A DNA stretch of 52,437 nucleotides. It comes from Candidatus Iainarchaeum sp. (lineage in GTDB: Archaea > Micrarchaeota > Micrarchaeia > Anstonellales > Bilamarchaeaceae). Of this stretch, positions 34,101-40,899 are shown in pieces. How positions within the stretch are numbered: position 1 is the first letter of the stretch; the number at the start of each line of letters is the position of its first letter. The notes below the pieces were generated by a model. That model was not told the DNA's origin, did no database searches, and saw only the letters and a list, made by a program, of their open reading frames with translations. The stretch spans positions 1 through 52,437 of the forward strand of contig JAQUBA010000007.1 in the NCBI GenBank assembly GCA_028686985.1, given 5' to 3'. The position numbers and the translations under genes were made by a program.

Positions 34101-35098
34101 ATATCCTGGAACTCCATCGGGTGCGTGGAGGGCGACAACTCGGGCGGCAGCGTGCCGCTGGGGGTAGGCTGGAATTCCCTCGCCACATCCGCCCTGAGGG
34201 AATCAACGTCCACCGCGGACTCGCCCATGCCGGCCATGTAGCGGGAAATCCCGCGCACTGCGCCATGGTAGGCATCCTGAGCCGCGGAGAACGAAGAATA
34301 GGCGGATTCCACAAGGGCGGCGCGATTGGCCGAATTGTCAACAATTCCACGTAGGCAAGCCATAAGGCGGTTCTGTGTATTTTCGGATGCTTCAAAGAAT
34401 GCGGAGAGGGCGTCCGACACGCCGCCCTGCCCGGAAAAGTTGCTGGCCATCGCGAGGCAGGTCTGGTTGACGGTGGTCTTCAGGAAATCATACACGTAGA
34501 AGAAAGCTGCCATTGAATCGAAATCAAGGCTTTGCGCTGCCAGGAGCATCGCGCTCATTTGCTCCCGCTGCCCATTGGAGAAGTTGGTGTACCAGTTGTT
34601 CTGGAGGGTAACACTTCCATCCGCTTCGGTGAGTTCAAGCGGGGAAATGTCGTAAATCTGGCCAAAGTACTGTATCACGAGCTTGATTTTTTCAATCGCT
34701 TCGCGCTGGTGCGCCGCAATCCGCGCATCCTCGCTTATCCGTATGTTGATTAGCGGGAGCCTGCCGCCCACAAACTGGAGGATGTCTTCTGGAACCGGCC
34801 CACCCGTGTATGCCAGGTCGGAGTTTATTATTGCGCCCAAGTCGAACATTTCGGAGCGGGGCACCTGGAATCCTGCCTCCGCCATGTCCCCTCCTGAAAC
34901 GCTCAAACCGAAGGAGAGCGCGGTGCGCTCCACCGAAATCGCATCTATCATGCCCTGGCGCCTTTCCTCCGTTTCCGCAGTAGTGGGCGGGGGCCTTTCT
35001 GTGGGTGCGCGGACGATGGTGCTGCCTGTCATATAGTCGTATTCATCGGAAACATGTGCGGAAGGATGTTCCTCCTTCTGCCTGACCCTTTGGCTCAT
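31118..35098 (-). CDS. Giant orphan protein 2 (1326 residues)
   Basis: I recognise no family. The N-terminus is polar with a Pro-rich stretch (RAPTERPPPTTAETEER) and has no signal peptide. Helical, Ala/Ser/Leu-rich sequence fills most of the protein. Hydrophobic segments cluster at about 589-640 (FIFWASVATLGIGTVARGVTL), 645-675, 705-755 (VVFATGGALFVKSV) and 1018-1035 (AAVGAIVVGAVAYSI), so it could span or insert into membrane. The start follows GGTGCAGCA, with a TATA box 35128-35137. It lies 80 bases upstream of giant gene 1, which has its own TATA element. Similar composition, size and helix patterns suggest distant paralogy, not shown here. Its length exceeds every other gene in the window. 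Confidence 0.78.
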   Translation of the reverse strand: MSQRVRQKEEHPSAHVSDEYDYMTGSTIVRAPTERPPPTTAETEERRQGMIDAISVERTALSFGLSVSGGDMAEAGFQVPRSEMFDLGAIINSDLAYTGGPVPEDILQFVGGRLPLINIRISEDARIAAHQREAIEKIKLVIQYFGQIYDISPLELTEADGSVTLQNNWYTNFSNGQREQMSAMLLAAQSLDFDSMAAFFYVYDFLKTTVNQTCLAMASNFSGQGGVSDALSAFFEASENTQNRLMACLRGIVDNSANRAALVESAYSSFSAAQDAYHGAVRGISRYMAGMGESAVDVDSLRADVAREFQPTPSGTLPPELSPSTHPMEFQDIERSLFDSVMERYSQLRDTLAGMEEGQRLAIAAAMVGMPPGSRFEGRELPALDPNISNILGEYLSLAGVLSLFEAKARFNSILKDYIEYQKANEYRRMQGSPPNDTILLEMATYGGLPSSIDSEAVKRFIANREQYYAELPSLGGRLQAYGEFIRHTLVKELQARGLQTLYSTQQLEDTFLPIEGGVPALQPPDEHIAQPDENAMLFGPLSEYLSGLASSFDNVEEAVEQFASQQYDWNLQERFRNGDFWDKAYSFSKYFMKYGAADFIFWASVATLGIGTVARGVTLGLDLALGVAERGAVRSALAELASTSYAQTLAIAYRQATTATAIIGTPVWINAMRYFAGERSDEVYEDLKIAGLFLLMRRGAGFVPESLGSRVFAASAAGLGTTAAGARVYEDIQRGSTWEAVFDSVVFATGGALFVKSVSGIMRFRDAASAASGTLSAATAAGLGEVSFGAVGETVLNWASVGYAPHGFLSFYGMHAGFQALRNMWLTIPIASSIYAEGGIDALREYISSSYASAGNALPVMSIVLSGTMEGIGLVLGRGSARQTIEVSQLVPAQDPLLTRTAARIGASETAEQIARRSIYLDPQAAMSLRRYALTAPAQRQSEEALLAELHLTHPADIEAARGAMQEINRELAVVWDDVGILTSTTPVSEARAIQLVTRLEKTEQLRDLFAAGRTAAVGAIVVGAVAYSINDRLPAAREINEAQGRVLDVLNSLDSGSLFFMDALAAGAYPDMWRRSFRPDVISNFSITMAELLREVNGGSSPDGTSWSFFKDSFPDEADRIKIIAAVFLSLASHGRLDNPLAIGDYRTPLFNFASRLKELRDAGMDLSGMGVSDFFFLEEYYAGSDSTDKVENAYKLLRVLEELTPDSLEVDFNPVDNPQASRVISAAASYALANDKGLDWVMWACVQILSCCRPDQIQYWSAEMIYTMFSNDLFATTVSMPDDPAERAQAIVNLWFSMGQSDLRFPWNVYYPGEVEEYLGEGQ

Positions 35099-35127
35099 TG
35101 CTGCACCGGTATAATTCGGTTTTTTAC

Positions 35128-35137
35128 ATTTATAAAC
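35128..35137 (-). promoter_or_regulatory. TATA box of giant gene 2
   Basis: On the minus strand GTTTATAAAT is a close match to the archaeal consensus, about 30 bases before the ATG at 35098. Confidence 0.55.
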
Positions 35138-35216
35138 GTGCGCATGCGCAAGCGTGGGAAGCTTTTAATTAACACCCGTTGCTATATTAACAGCCATTAG
35201 TCAATGGGTGTCCATC

Positions 35217-36311
35217 ATGGGAAAAATAAAGGTCGGAGTTATTGGGATTGGGAACTGCTTCGCGGGGCTTGCGCAGGGGATTGAGTACTACAAGAGGGAC
35301 CCCAAGCGCGAAGTTGTTGGGATAATGCACGACAAGATTGGCGGCTATTCAATTCATGATATAGAATTCGTGTGCGGGTTTGACGTTGCGGAGAATAAGG
35401 TGGGCAAGCCGCTCGCGGAGGCTGTGTATGCTGAGCCGAACGAGGTCAAGTGGGTGGATTCCGTCTCCAACTGCTCCGGGATTGTGCACGAGTCCCCGGT
35501 ACTGGACGGGATTGGAATTTACATGCAGAACAGGATCGTGCCCGTGAAATCCACGAAAAGCGAGGGGCAGCTCAGGATGGAAGCGATTGAGGAAATCAAA
35601 GGGACCGGGGCGAGGATTTTGCTCAACTATTTGCCTGTTGGCTCCCAGAAGGCGACGGAATTCTGGGCGGGCGTGGCGCTGGATGCGGGATGCGCGTTCG
35701 TGAATAACATGCCGGTGTTCATTGCAAGCACCCCGGCATGGGCGAAGAGGTTCGCGGATAAGAAGTTGCCGGTTATCGGGGACGACATCAAATCCCAGCT
35801 CGGTTCCACTATTGTGCACAGGGTCATGGCCAAACTGTGCGTGGACAGGGGGGTAGAGATAGACAAGACATATCAAATCAATGTGGGCGGGAACACGGAT
35901 TTCATAAACATGCTGGAGCGCGAGAGGCTGGAGAGCAAAAAGATATCCAAAACCGAGGCGGTGCAGAGCCAATTGAAGGAAAGGCTGCCGGATGACAGGA
36001 TTTATGTGGGGCCCTCGGACTTCATCCCGTTCCTCGGGAATAGAAAATTAGCATTCATACGGGTGGAGGGGAAGATGTTCGCGGACGTGCCCTTTGATTT
36101 GGAGATGCGCCTGAACGTGGACGACAAGGCGAACAGCGGCGGGACCACGATAGAGGCGATAAGGTGCTGCCAGCTTGCCCTTGACCGCGGATTGGGCGGG
36201 GAGATAAATTCCGCAAGTGCATATTTGATGAAGCACCCGCCGAGGCAGATGGGGGATTCCGAGGCGCGGGATGCGGTGAATGATTTCATTGAAGGGAAAA
36301 GGAAGGATTAG
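35217..36311 (+). CDS. ino1: Inositol-1-phosphate synthase
   Basis: A 364-residue enzyme that turns glucose-6-phosphate into L-myo-inositol-1-phosphate using NAD+. The N-terminus has the Rossmann motif VGVIGIGNCFAGLAQGIEYYK. Later blocks typical of the archaeal/actinobacterial form are visible: LPVGSQKATEFWAG, FVNNMPVFIAS, GDDIKSQLGSTIVHR, NVGGNTDFINML, IYVGPSDFIPFLGNRK and LNVDDKANSGGTTIEAIR. The ATG at 35217 follows GGTGTCCATC. The next gene is a CDP-alcohol transferase, so the pair probably makes archaetidylinositol phosphate, an inositol ether lipid. Confidence 0.92.
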   Translation: MGKIKVGVIGIGNCFAGLAQGIEYYKRDPKREVVGIMHDKIGGYSIHDIEFVCGFDVAENKVGKPLAEAVYAEPNEVKWVDSVSNCSGIVHESPVLDGIGIYMQNRIVPVKSTKSEGQLRMEAIEEIKGTGARILLNYLPVGSQKATEFWAGVALDAGCAFVNNMPVFIASTPAWAKRFADKKLPVIGDDIKSQLGSTIVHRVMAKLCVDRGVEIDKTYQINVGGNTDFINMLERERLESKKISKTEAVQSQLKERLPDDRIYVGPSDFIPFLGNRKLAFIRVEGKMFADVPFDLEMRLNVDDKANSGGTTIEAIRCCQLALDRGLGGEINSASAYLMKHPPRQMGDSEARDAVNDFIEGKRKD

Positions 36312-36342
36312 GATTGATGCTGGGATTGGAAGGGCTGGACAA

Positions 36343-36939
36343 ATGATTAAATCGGGAGGGATGGCTGGCGGGGTTTCCTCTTCCCTAGGCAGATACCTGG
36401 GATGGGTTCCGCTCAGCCCGAACCAGATTACTGTACTTTCGGTCTTGTGCGCGGTTGCGGGATTTGCATTATTCTATCTGGGAAATTTTTGGTACGGGTT
36501 CGGGGCTTTTGTCCTTGCATTTGTCCTGGATGCGGTGGATGGGGCGGTTGCACGGGCGCGCGGGGAAACGAGCAAGCTGGGCGGATTCCTTGACGGGGTT
36601 TCAGATAGATTGGTGGAATTCTTTTTGCTCCTTTCACTATTGTTTATTCCTCTGGGGATGACTTTTCTTCCGGATGCGTTCTGGATTCTCCTTGTGCTTT
36701 TCTTCGGGGCGTGCATGACCTCATTTGTGAAGGCGTATGCGAATTATCAGGGGGTTCTCTCCAAAGAGGAAGCGGACGGGATGCCGGGATTTTTGGAAAG
36801 GGGGGAGAGGGGGGCGCTCCTCATGGCTTTCATGTTTTTGCTGCTACTGAACGTGGCTTACGCATGGGTTCTCTTTGCCGGGATTGCCCTGCTCTCAATC
36901 CTTACCTTCCTGCAGAGGCTCCTTTTCGTGGTCAAATAG
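36343..36939 (+). CDS. CDP-alcohol phosphatidyltransferase, probable archaetidylinositol phosphate synthase
   Basis: A 198-residue membrane enzyme with the family motif DAVDGAVARARGETSKLGGF followed by LDGVSDR (DG-x2-AR-x8-G-x3-D-x3-D). Five to six hydrophobic helices surround it. It transfers a phosphoalcohol to a CDP-activated lipid. Directly after ino1, the acceptor is probably inositol-1-phosphate (inference from context). Starts at 36280, 36343 or 36361 are possible; 36343 puts the conserved LSPNQIT block about 25 residues in, as in relatives. The 3' end overlaps the convergent RNase HII gene by 45 bases. Confidence 0.85.
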   Translation: MIKSGGMAGGVSSSLGRYLGWVPLSPNQITVLSVLCAVAGFALFYLGNFWYGFGAFVLAFVLDAVDGAVARARGETSKLGGFLDGVSDRLVEFFLLLSLLFIPLGMTFLPDAFWILLVLFFGACMTSFVKAYANYQGVLSKEEADGMPGFLERGERGALLMAFMFLLLLNVAYAWVLFAGIALLSILTFLQRLLFVVK

Positions 36940-37557
36940 CTTCCTCTGCCTGACAGTGTCCAGGGTCTTCCAGCGGTCCCGTATATACGGCTTGAGGAGG
37001 GCGAGGGCCGCCTTGTTCCGCAGCGCGGAGCGGGTTTTTTCATCGCTGGGGTAGCCGCTGCCGAAGTCCAGGGTGGATGCGCGTATCTCCGCCACCCTCA
37101 TGTCGCGGGTGACCTTCGCGCAGATGGAGGCGGCTGCCACTATGGGGTGCTTTTCGTCCGCCTTGTGCTCGGCCTCAAAGCGGGTAAGCCCGCACTTCTC
37201 CATCCTCTTCCTGAACGTCCAGGAATAGCGGTCCGGCATGTCTATCATCGCGTCGCAGTCCCCGGCCCTCTTCACGAGGTCGGCCATTGCCTTCGCCTCT
37301 ATGTCGTTGAGGGATTCTTTCCTCATCATCCGGTTGAGGTCGGCGGCGCTTAGCTCTATTGTGTGGAATGTGCAGAATTTTTCGAGCTCCACCAGGATTT
37401 CCTCGCGCTGGCGGGCGGTGAGCTGCTTGGAGTCCTTGGACGCGTATTTCTTGAGGAGGCGCTGGCTGTCCCTGCCCGAGGAGGCGCAGGAGATGACCAG
37501 TGGGCCGAGCACTGAGCCGCGGCCCGCTTCATCCACCCCTGCGATCAGGTTGCCCAT
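36895..37557 (-). CDS. rnhB: Ribonuclease HII
   Basis: A 220-residue nuclease that cuts RNA in RNA/DNA hybrids and removes misincorporated ribonucleotides. The signature GVDEAGRGSVLGPLV is at the N-terminus with acidic Asp9 and Glu10. CDAMIDMPDRYSW and HPIVAAASICAKVTRD carry the remaining active-site residues. I chose the ATG at 37557 because a TATA box (37579-37589) would start transcription about 37560, leaving almost no leader; an ATG at 37569 is the alternative. RNase HI is also present at 40.5 kb. Confidence 0.93.
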   Translation of the reverse strand: MGNLIAGVDEAGRGSVLGPLVISCASSGRDSQRLLKKYASKDSKQLTARQREEILVELEKFCTFHTIELSAADLNRMMRKESLNDIEAKAMADLVKRAGDCDAMIDMPDRYSWTFRKRMEKCGLTRFEAEHKADEKHPIVAAASICAKVTRDMRVAEIRASTLDFGSGYPSDEKTRSALRNKAALALLKPYIRDRWKTLDTVRQRKLFDHEKEPLQEGKD

Positions 37558-37578
37558 AGGCAGGTGCATCCCGCTTAA

Positions 37579-37589
37579 GGTTTATAGGA
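37579..37589 (-). promoter_or_regulatory. TATA box of RNase HII gene
   Basis: On the minus strand TCCTATAAACC lies about 25 bases before the ATG at 37557, which implies a leaderless transcript. Confidence 0.5.
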
Positions 37590-37649
37590 TTTGCTATTGC
37601 CCACGCTGGGGGCGGAAATAAACAGAAATAAGGGGCAAAAGGAAAAAGT

Positions 37650-37913
37650 TCAGGACTGGGCCGCCATCGCCCTCTTTTCGACGATTATGAAATCGCCGAC
37701 CGCGAGGACGGAGTCGTAGGGGCAGAGGATAAACCCATCCTCGTCCTTTATGGTCTCGAGGTTCGCCTTGTCCGGATTGGGGTCTACGACGAGCTCCTCA
37801 ATCTTCCCGGTTATCTCGTTGATATTCATGTCTACGAGCTTCCCGAATTCCTCACCCTCGTTGGTAATGACTTTCTTTCCCGTGAGCTGCCTTGCGAGGC
37901 TGTACTTCGCCAT
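37650..37913 (-). CDS. PRC-barrel domain protein
   Basis: An 87-residue protein that is one PRC-barrel: LARQLTGKKVITNEGEEFGKLVDMNINEITGKIEELVVDP, then YDSVLAVGDFIIVEKR. Archaeal PRC-barrels include ribosome-maturation relatives and the CdpB division proteins of haloarchaea that act with FtsZ and SepF. Either role is possible here; sequence alone does not decide. The ATG at 37913 follows AGGTGTTCAA. A T/A-rich promoter lies in the 52-base gap to the splicing endonuclease gene. Confidence 0.85.
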   Translation of the reverse strand: MAKYSLARQLTGKKVITNEGEEFGKLVDMNINEITGKIEELVVDPNPDKANLETIKDEDGFILCPYDSVLAVGDFIIVEKRAMAAQS

Positions 37914-37965
37914 TTGAACACCTGCGTGCTTTCTTAATGTTAAAAGGTTTTTAAAACTACCATTT

Positions 37966-39111
37966 TTACGGGTTGAGCCATTGGATTTCGAAATAATCGA
38001 ATTTGCTTCCGGCAAGGCCGACCTTTTTTATGAGGTAGTAGGTGACCGAGGTTTCCCGGTCCGCGATTGCGATCACCAGCTCCAAACCGCGCTCGGAGCA
38101 TTCCTCCAGCGCCTGGGCGAATTCCACGCCTCCAAGATATTCATCTTCGGTGAGGGCAAGCGCCAGGAAGGACGGCTCCCCCGTGCGCGGGTTCTCGCAC
38201 TCCGTGCCCTTCCTGTGGTATAGGGCGAAGTCGCAGGTGCGGGCGGATTTTGCCCTCTTTCCGGGAACCGCGAGTATGAACGTCTTCTTCACGGAATGGG
38301 CGAGCCGGATTGCGCGGGCCCATTCGGAGATGAGGAGCTTGCTGCGCCTCGGGAAAACGTGCAGGACATGCCTGGAGTGGAGCCATTCCGCCCCTTTTGT
38401 GGGGGAGGCGCCCGGGAAATAGACGCGGAAATGGGAGCCGAACTTGAACCCGGTCTTTATCACGAATCCCTTTTCCCTCCAGTCTTCGTATACTTCATAC
38501 ATGTCGCTGAAATAGCGGATTTGCCTTCCGCAGTGGGAGAGGATTTTCTTGAAATTGGAATGCGGGATGGAGAGGATTCCCTTCCTCAGCAGGTATAAGG
38601 TTTCAAACGCATCCAATTTTGTAACCGTTCCCTTGTGCGCCGCTTTGTATGTCCCGAACTGGCCGAACCACCCTTCTTCATACAGGGTTTTTCCTTCGGG
38701 GGAATCTATTGTGGTGAGCATGTCCTGGGGGAAGAAAATCCCCTGGGCTGAGGCGTGTGGCAATGCTGGAGCTGCGCTGGGATAGCTCACAGCCGCGCTC
38801 CTGCTGAATTTTCCTAAAATTTCTTTTGCATCCTTTGCGATTAGTCCGCGCTCCCTCCAGTCCTTGAACACGAGATAGCGGGCGAGAAGCTTGGGGAATC
38901 TGGAAAAGTGGGAGGCGAGGGAATTGAACTGGATTGCTTTTCCTTTTTCATCATTGCATTCCGCGCCCCTATTATCTACTAGATAGAGAGCTTCTTCCGG
39001 GGAGAGGAGGAGCTTGCCCCCCTTCGCCTTTCCGAAAAAGCCGCGGGCGAGGACGCCTTCGGCCTCCGCATCGCCCGCAATGATTTCTTTTCCTGTGAAA
39101 GTGAGTTTCAC
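37966..39111 (-). CDS. endA: tRNA-splicing endonuclease, fused multi-unit (ARMAN-like) form
   Basis: A 381-residue nuclease that cuts bulge-helix-bulge introns. Three units can be seen. Unit 1 (1-115) is an N-terminal EndA domain with YLVFKDWRERG. Unit 2 (about 122-285) repeats this (YEVYEDWREKGF) and has the catalytic part FKFGSHFRVYFPG through RLAHSVKK; Tyr231, His245 and Lys275/276 are the likely triad. Unit 3 (about 286-381) is a C-terminal structural repeat ending TSVTYYLIKKV and EIQWLNP. The common archaeal form is about 170-180 or 330 residues, while a three-unit homodimer was described from ARMAN. Length and order fit that class. Its likely substrate, the intron-bearing tRNA-Arg, is at 16.4 kb. 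Confidence 0.9.
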   Translation of the reverse strand: MKLTFTGKEIIAGDAEAEGVLARGFFGKAKGGKLLLSPEEALYLVDNRGAECNDEKGKAIQFNSLASHFSRFPKLLARYLVFKDWRERGLIAKDAKEILGKFSRSAAVSYPSAAPALPHASAQGIFFPQDMLTTIDSPEGKTLYEEGWFGQFGTYKAAHKGTVTKLDAFETLYLLRKGILSIPHSNFKKILSHCGRQIRYFSDMYEVYEDWREKGFVIKTGFKFGSHFRVYFPGASPTKGAEWLHSRHVLHVFPRRSKLLISEWARAIRLAHSVKKTFILAVPGKRAKSARTCDFALYHRKGTECENPRTGEPSFLALALTEDEYLGGVEFAQALEECSERGLELVIAIADRETSVTYYLIKKVGLAGSKFDYFEIQWLNP

Positions 39112-39130
39112 GGGACTATTTCTTCGGTTG

Positions 39131-39140
39131 GGTTATAAAT
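39131..39140 (+). promoter_or_regulatory. TATA box of the HExxH protein
   Basis: GGTTATAAAT is about 25 bases before the ATG at 39161, so that transcript should be leaderless. Confidence 0.5.
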
Positions 39141-39160
39141 GCTTTACGGGAAATGCGCGC

Positions 39161-39541
39161 ATGAGGAGCGAGAAGGCGCCGGACGTGCAGGCGATGCTGG
39201 ACGACATACTTGCGCGCACGAGCCTGAGGCACGTGATTTCGCCCCGCATAATATGCATGAGGAGCTTCGGGGCGCGTGCGAACGCTTATGCGCGGATATG
39301 GAGTTTGCCCGCAATCTGGAGAGAGGCGCTGGGGATTAACCCGTTTTATGTGATTGAGGTGCTGAGCGAAAATTACGACGGGCTGAGCGAGGAGAGGAAG
39401 AAGAAGGTCTTGATTCATGAGCTGCTGCACATCCCGAAAAGATTCTCCGGCGGGCTGGTGCCGCACGTGTGCGCGGGGAAGAGGATAGACGCGCGGGCGG
39501 TTGGGAAGATATATGACGAATACGCCTCTACTCAAAATTAA
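39161..39541 (+). CDS. Small putative metallopeptidase (HExxH)
   Basis: 126 residues with the zinc motif HELLHIP (HExxH) near residue 88, followed by FSGGLVPHVC with a third possible His ligand. Upstream, RIICMRSFGARANAYARIWSLPAIWREALG resembles the strand-helix lead-in of small putative metallopeptidases found in archaea and phages (COG4900-like). The substrate is unknown. The ATG at 39161 matches the position expected from its TATA box. The longer reading to 39014 overlaps the divergent endA start. Confidence 0.75.
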   Translation: MRSEKAPDVQAMLDDILARTSLRHVISPRIICMRSFGARANAYARIWSLPAIWREALGINPFYVIEVLSENYDGLSEERKKKVLIHELLHIPKRFSGGLVPHVCAGKRIDARAVGKIYDEYASTQN

Positions 39542-39992
39542 CCCGCATCGCTTTAACGAACTCTATCTTATCGCCAACGAATGCATAAACCAGCTCCTTG
39601 CGCATCTTCCCCGCGAGCTTCAGGTCCGCATGGAGGTCCGGTACTCCGGATTTGCGCAGCACGCGGATCAGGTACATGGTGCGGTCCTCGCCCACCCTTA
39701 TGCCTTTCTTATAGACGCGGAGGAAGTCTGCGGATTCGCCGGCGCGGACGATGAAGCCCGCGTTGCGGAGGTGCTTCAGGACGAGGTATTTTTCCGGGGC
39801 GAGGGGGTCGGACTTTTCCGCGAGTGAGAGGAACCCCTCTGGGCTGCCCTCCACTTCCCCCTTCTCCGCGAAGTAAGCGGCTTCTAGATAAGGAAGGCGC
39901 ATTTTTCCATCCTCCTCCATCGCACCGAGGAGGACGAGGCGCCGCACCTTCTTTTCATCTTCTATCAGGAGGGACGCCTTCATGCCTGCCAC
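39528..39992 (-). CDS. EndA-like protein lacking the catalytic triad
   Basis: A 154-residue protein with a splicing-endonuclease layout: an N-domain (RRLVLLGAMEEDGKMRLPYLEAAYFAEKGEV), then EKYLVLKHLRNAGFIVRAGESADFLRVYKKG, the block that precedes the active Tyr in EndA, and a divergent C-terminal half. A Tyr (94) is present, but the His and the VRLAHxVxK lysine region are not. It is therefore probably a structural or regulatory subunit, or a degenerate copy. Its start overlaps the PH-domain gene by 38 bases, so the two are co-expressed; the endA gene is 400 bases away on the same strand. Confidence 0.7.
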   Translation of the reverse strand: MAGMKASLLIEDEKKVRRLVLLGAMEEDGKMRLPYLEAAYFAEKGEVEGSPEGFLSLAEKSDPLAPEKYLVLKHLRNAGFIVRAGESADFLRVYKKGIRVGEDRTMYLIRVLRKSGVPDLHADLKLAGKMRKELVYAFVGDKIEFVKAMRVNFE

Positions 39993-40437
39993 CGTGTATC
40001 CTTGACTGTATGAACGTGAGCGCCTCCTCCAAATCCTTGGAGGGGATTTCGGTCATGCTTATCTCCATGCCCGAGCTTGCGAGCGTGTCCACCCGGATGG
40101 TGCCGACCATGAAAATCCTGTCAAATACGTTCCTTTCCATGCGCACGTTGTCAACCTTGCTGAAGGGGACGAAGCGCGTCTTGACGTTGATTATGCCCGT
40201 GCGGGAAGTGACGCCTTCATTGGTCACTTCAAGCGTCTGCAGCCTTGAGCGGATGAATGCGGCGATTGCTGCGAGCAGCATCAGGCCCCAGACCAGGTAA
40301 TATCCGTAAATCGGGATGGGCACGGGCAGGGTGAAGAATTTGTTTATCTGCATCCATGCGTATGAGCCGAGGACCGCGAGCACTATCGCCTTCGCGTACA
40401 TCATCCTGCCGGTTGTGTGTATCTTCCCTGGCATCAT
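39955..40437 (-). CDS. PH-domain (bPH2/YdbS-like) membrane protein
   Basis: A 160-residue protein with two membrane helices (AIVLAVLGSYAWM and YYLVWGLMLLAAIAAFI) followed by a bacterial-type PH domain (SRLQTLEVTNEGVTSRTGIINVKTRFVPFSKVDNVRMERNVFDRIFMVGTIRV). The order and the FSKVxNVR-type motif are typical of bPH2 (DUF304) proteins, whose ligand is generally unknown. It overlaps the EndA-like gene downstream. The first codons MM leave two possible starts. Confidence 0.82.
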   Translation of the reverse strand: MMPGKIHTTGRMMYAKAIVLAVLGSYAWMQINKFFTLPVPIPIYGYYLVWGLMLLAAIAAFIRSRLQTLEVTNEGVTSRTGIINVKTRFVPFSKVDNVRMERNVFDRIFMVGTIRVDTLASSGMEISMTEIPSKDLEEALTFIQSRIHGGRHEGVPPDRR

Positions 40438-40485
40438 GGGTAATGGTTATTAAGGCAAGGGATAAAATTGCTTCGGGTTGCGCAA

Positions 40486-40872
40486 ATGATCGCTTATACG
40501 GACGGATGCTGCCTCGGGAACCCCGGGAGGATGGGTGCCGGGGTGGTCGTACTGAAGGACGGGAAAGTGCTGAAGGAGATAAGCAAATATCTCGGGATGG
40601 GGACGAACAACGTGGCGGAATACACTGCAGTGCTCCTTGCGGTGGAGGAGGCGAAGAGGCTGGGGGCCAAGGGGCTCTCGGTCCGGAGCGACTCCAAGCT
40701 GCTGGTGAACCAATTGTGCGGTGAGTTCAGGGTGAAGGCGCCCCATTTGCGGGAAATCATGGGAAAAATCTGGAAGGCCGGGGAAGGAATGACGCTGCAT
40801 TTTGAGTGGATTCCGCGCGAGCAGAATGAACGTGCGGACGAATTGTCCAAGGAAGGGGCTGGGAAAGGATAG
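40486..40872 (+). CDS. rnhA: Ribonuclease HI
   Basis: A 128-residue RNase H with catalytic Asp6 (AYTDGCC), Glu45 (NNVAEYTA), Asp69 (VRSDSKLL) and Asp118 (ERADELSK). It removes RNA strands of hybrids. The protein lacks the N-terminal hybrid-binding domain and is short, as in archaeal and Sulfolobus-type forms. The start chosen is the ATG at 40486, right before the first strand. Both RNase H types occur in this window. Confidence 0.92.
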   Translation: MIAYTDGCCLGNPGRMGAGVVVLKDGKVLKEISKYLGMGTNNVAEYTAVLLAVEEAKRLGAKGLSVRSDSKLLVNQLCGEFRVKAPHLREIMGKIWKAGEGMTLHFEWIPREQNERADELSKEGAGKG

Positions 40873-40899
40873 GCGCCGGTGCTGGAGGCCGGTTTTGGG

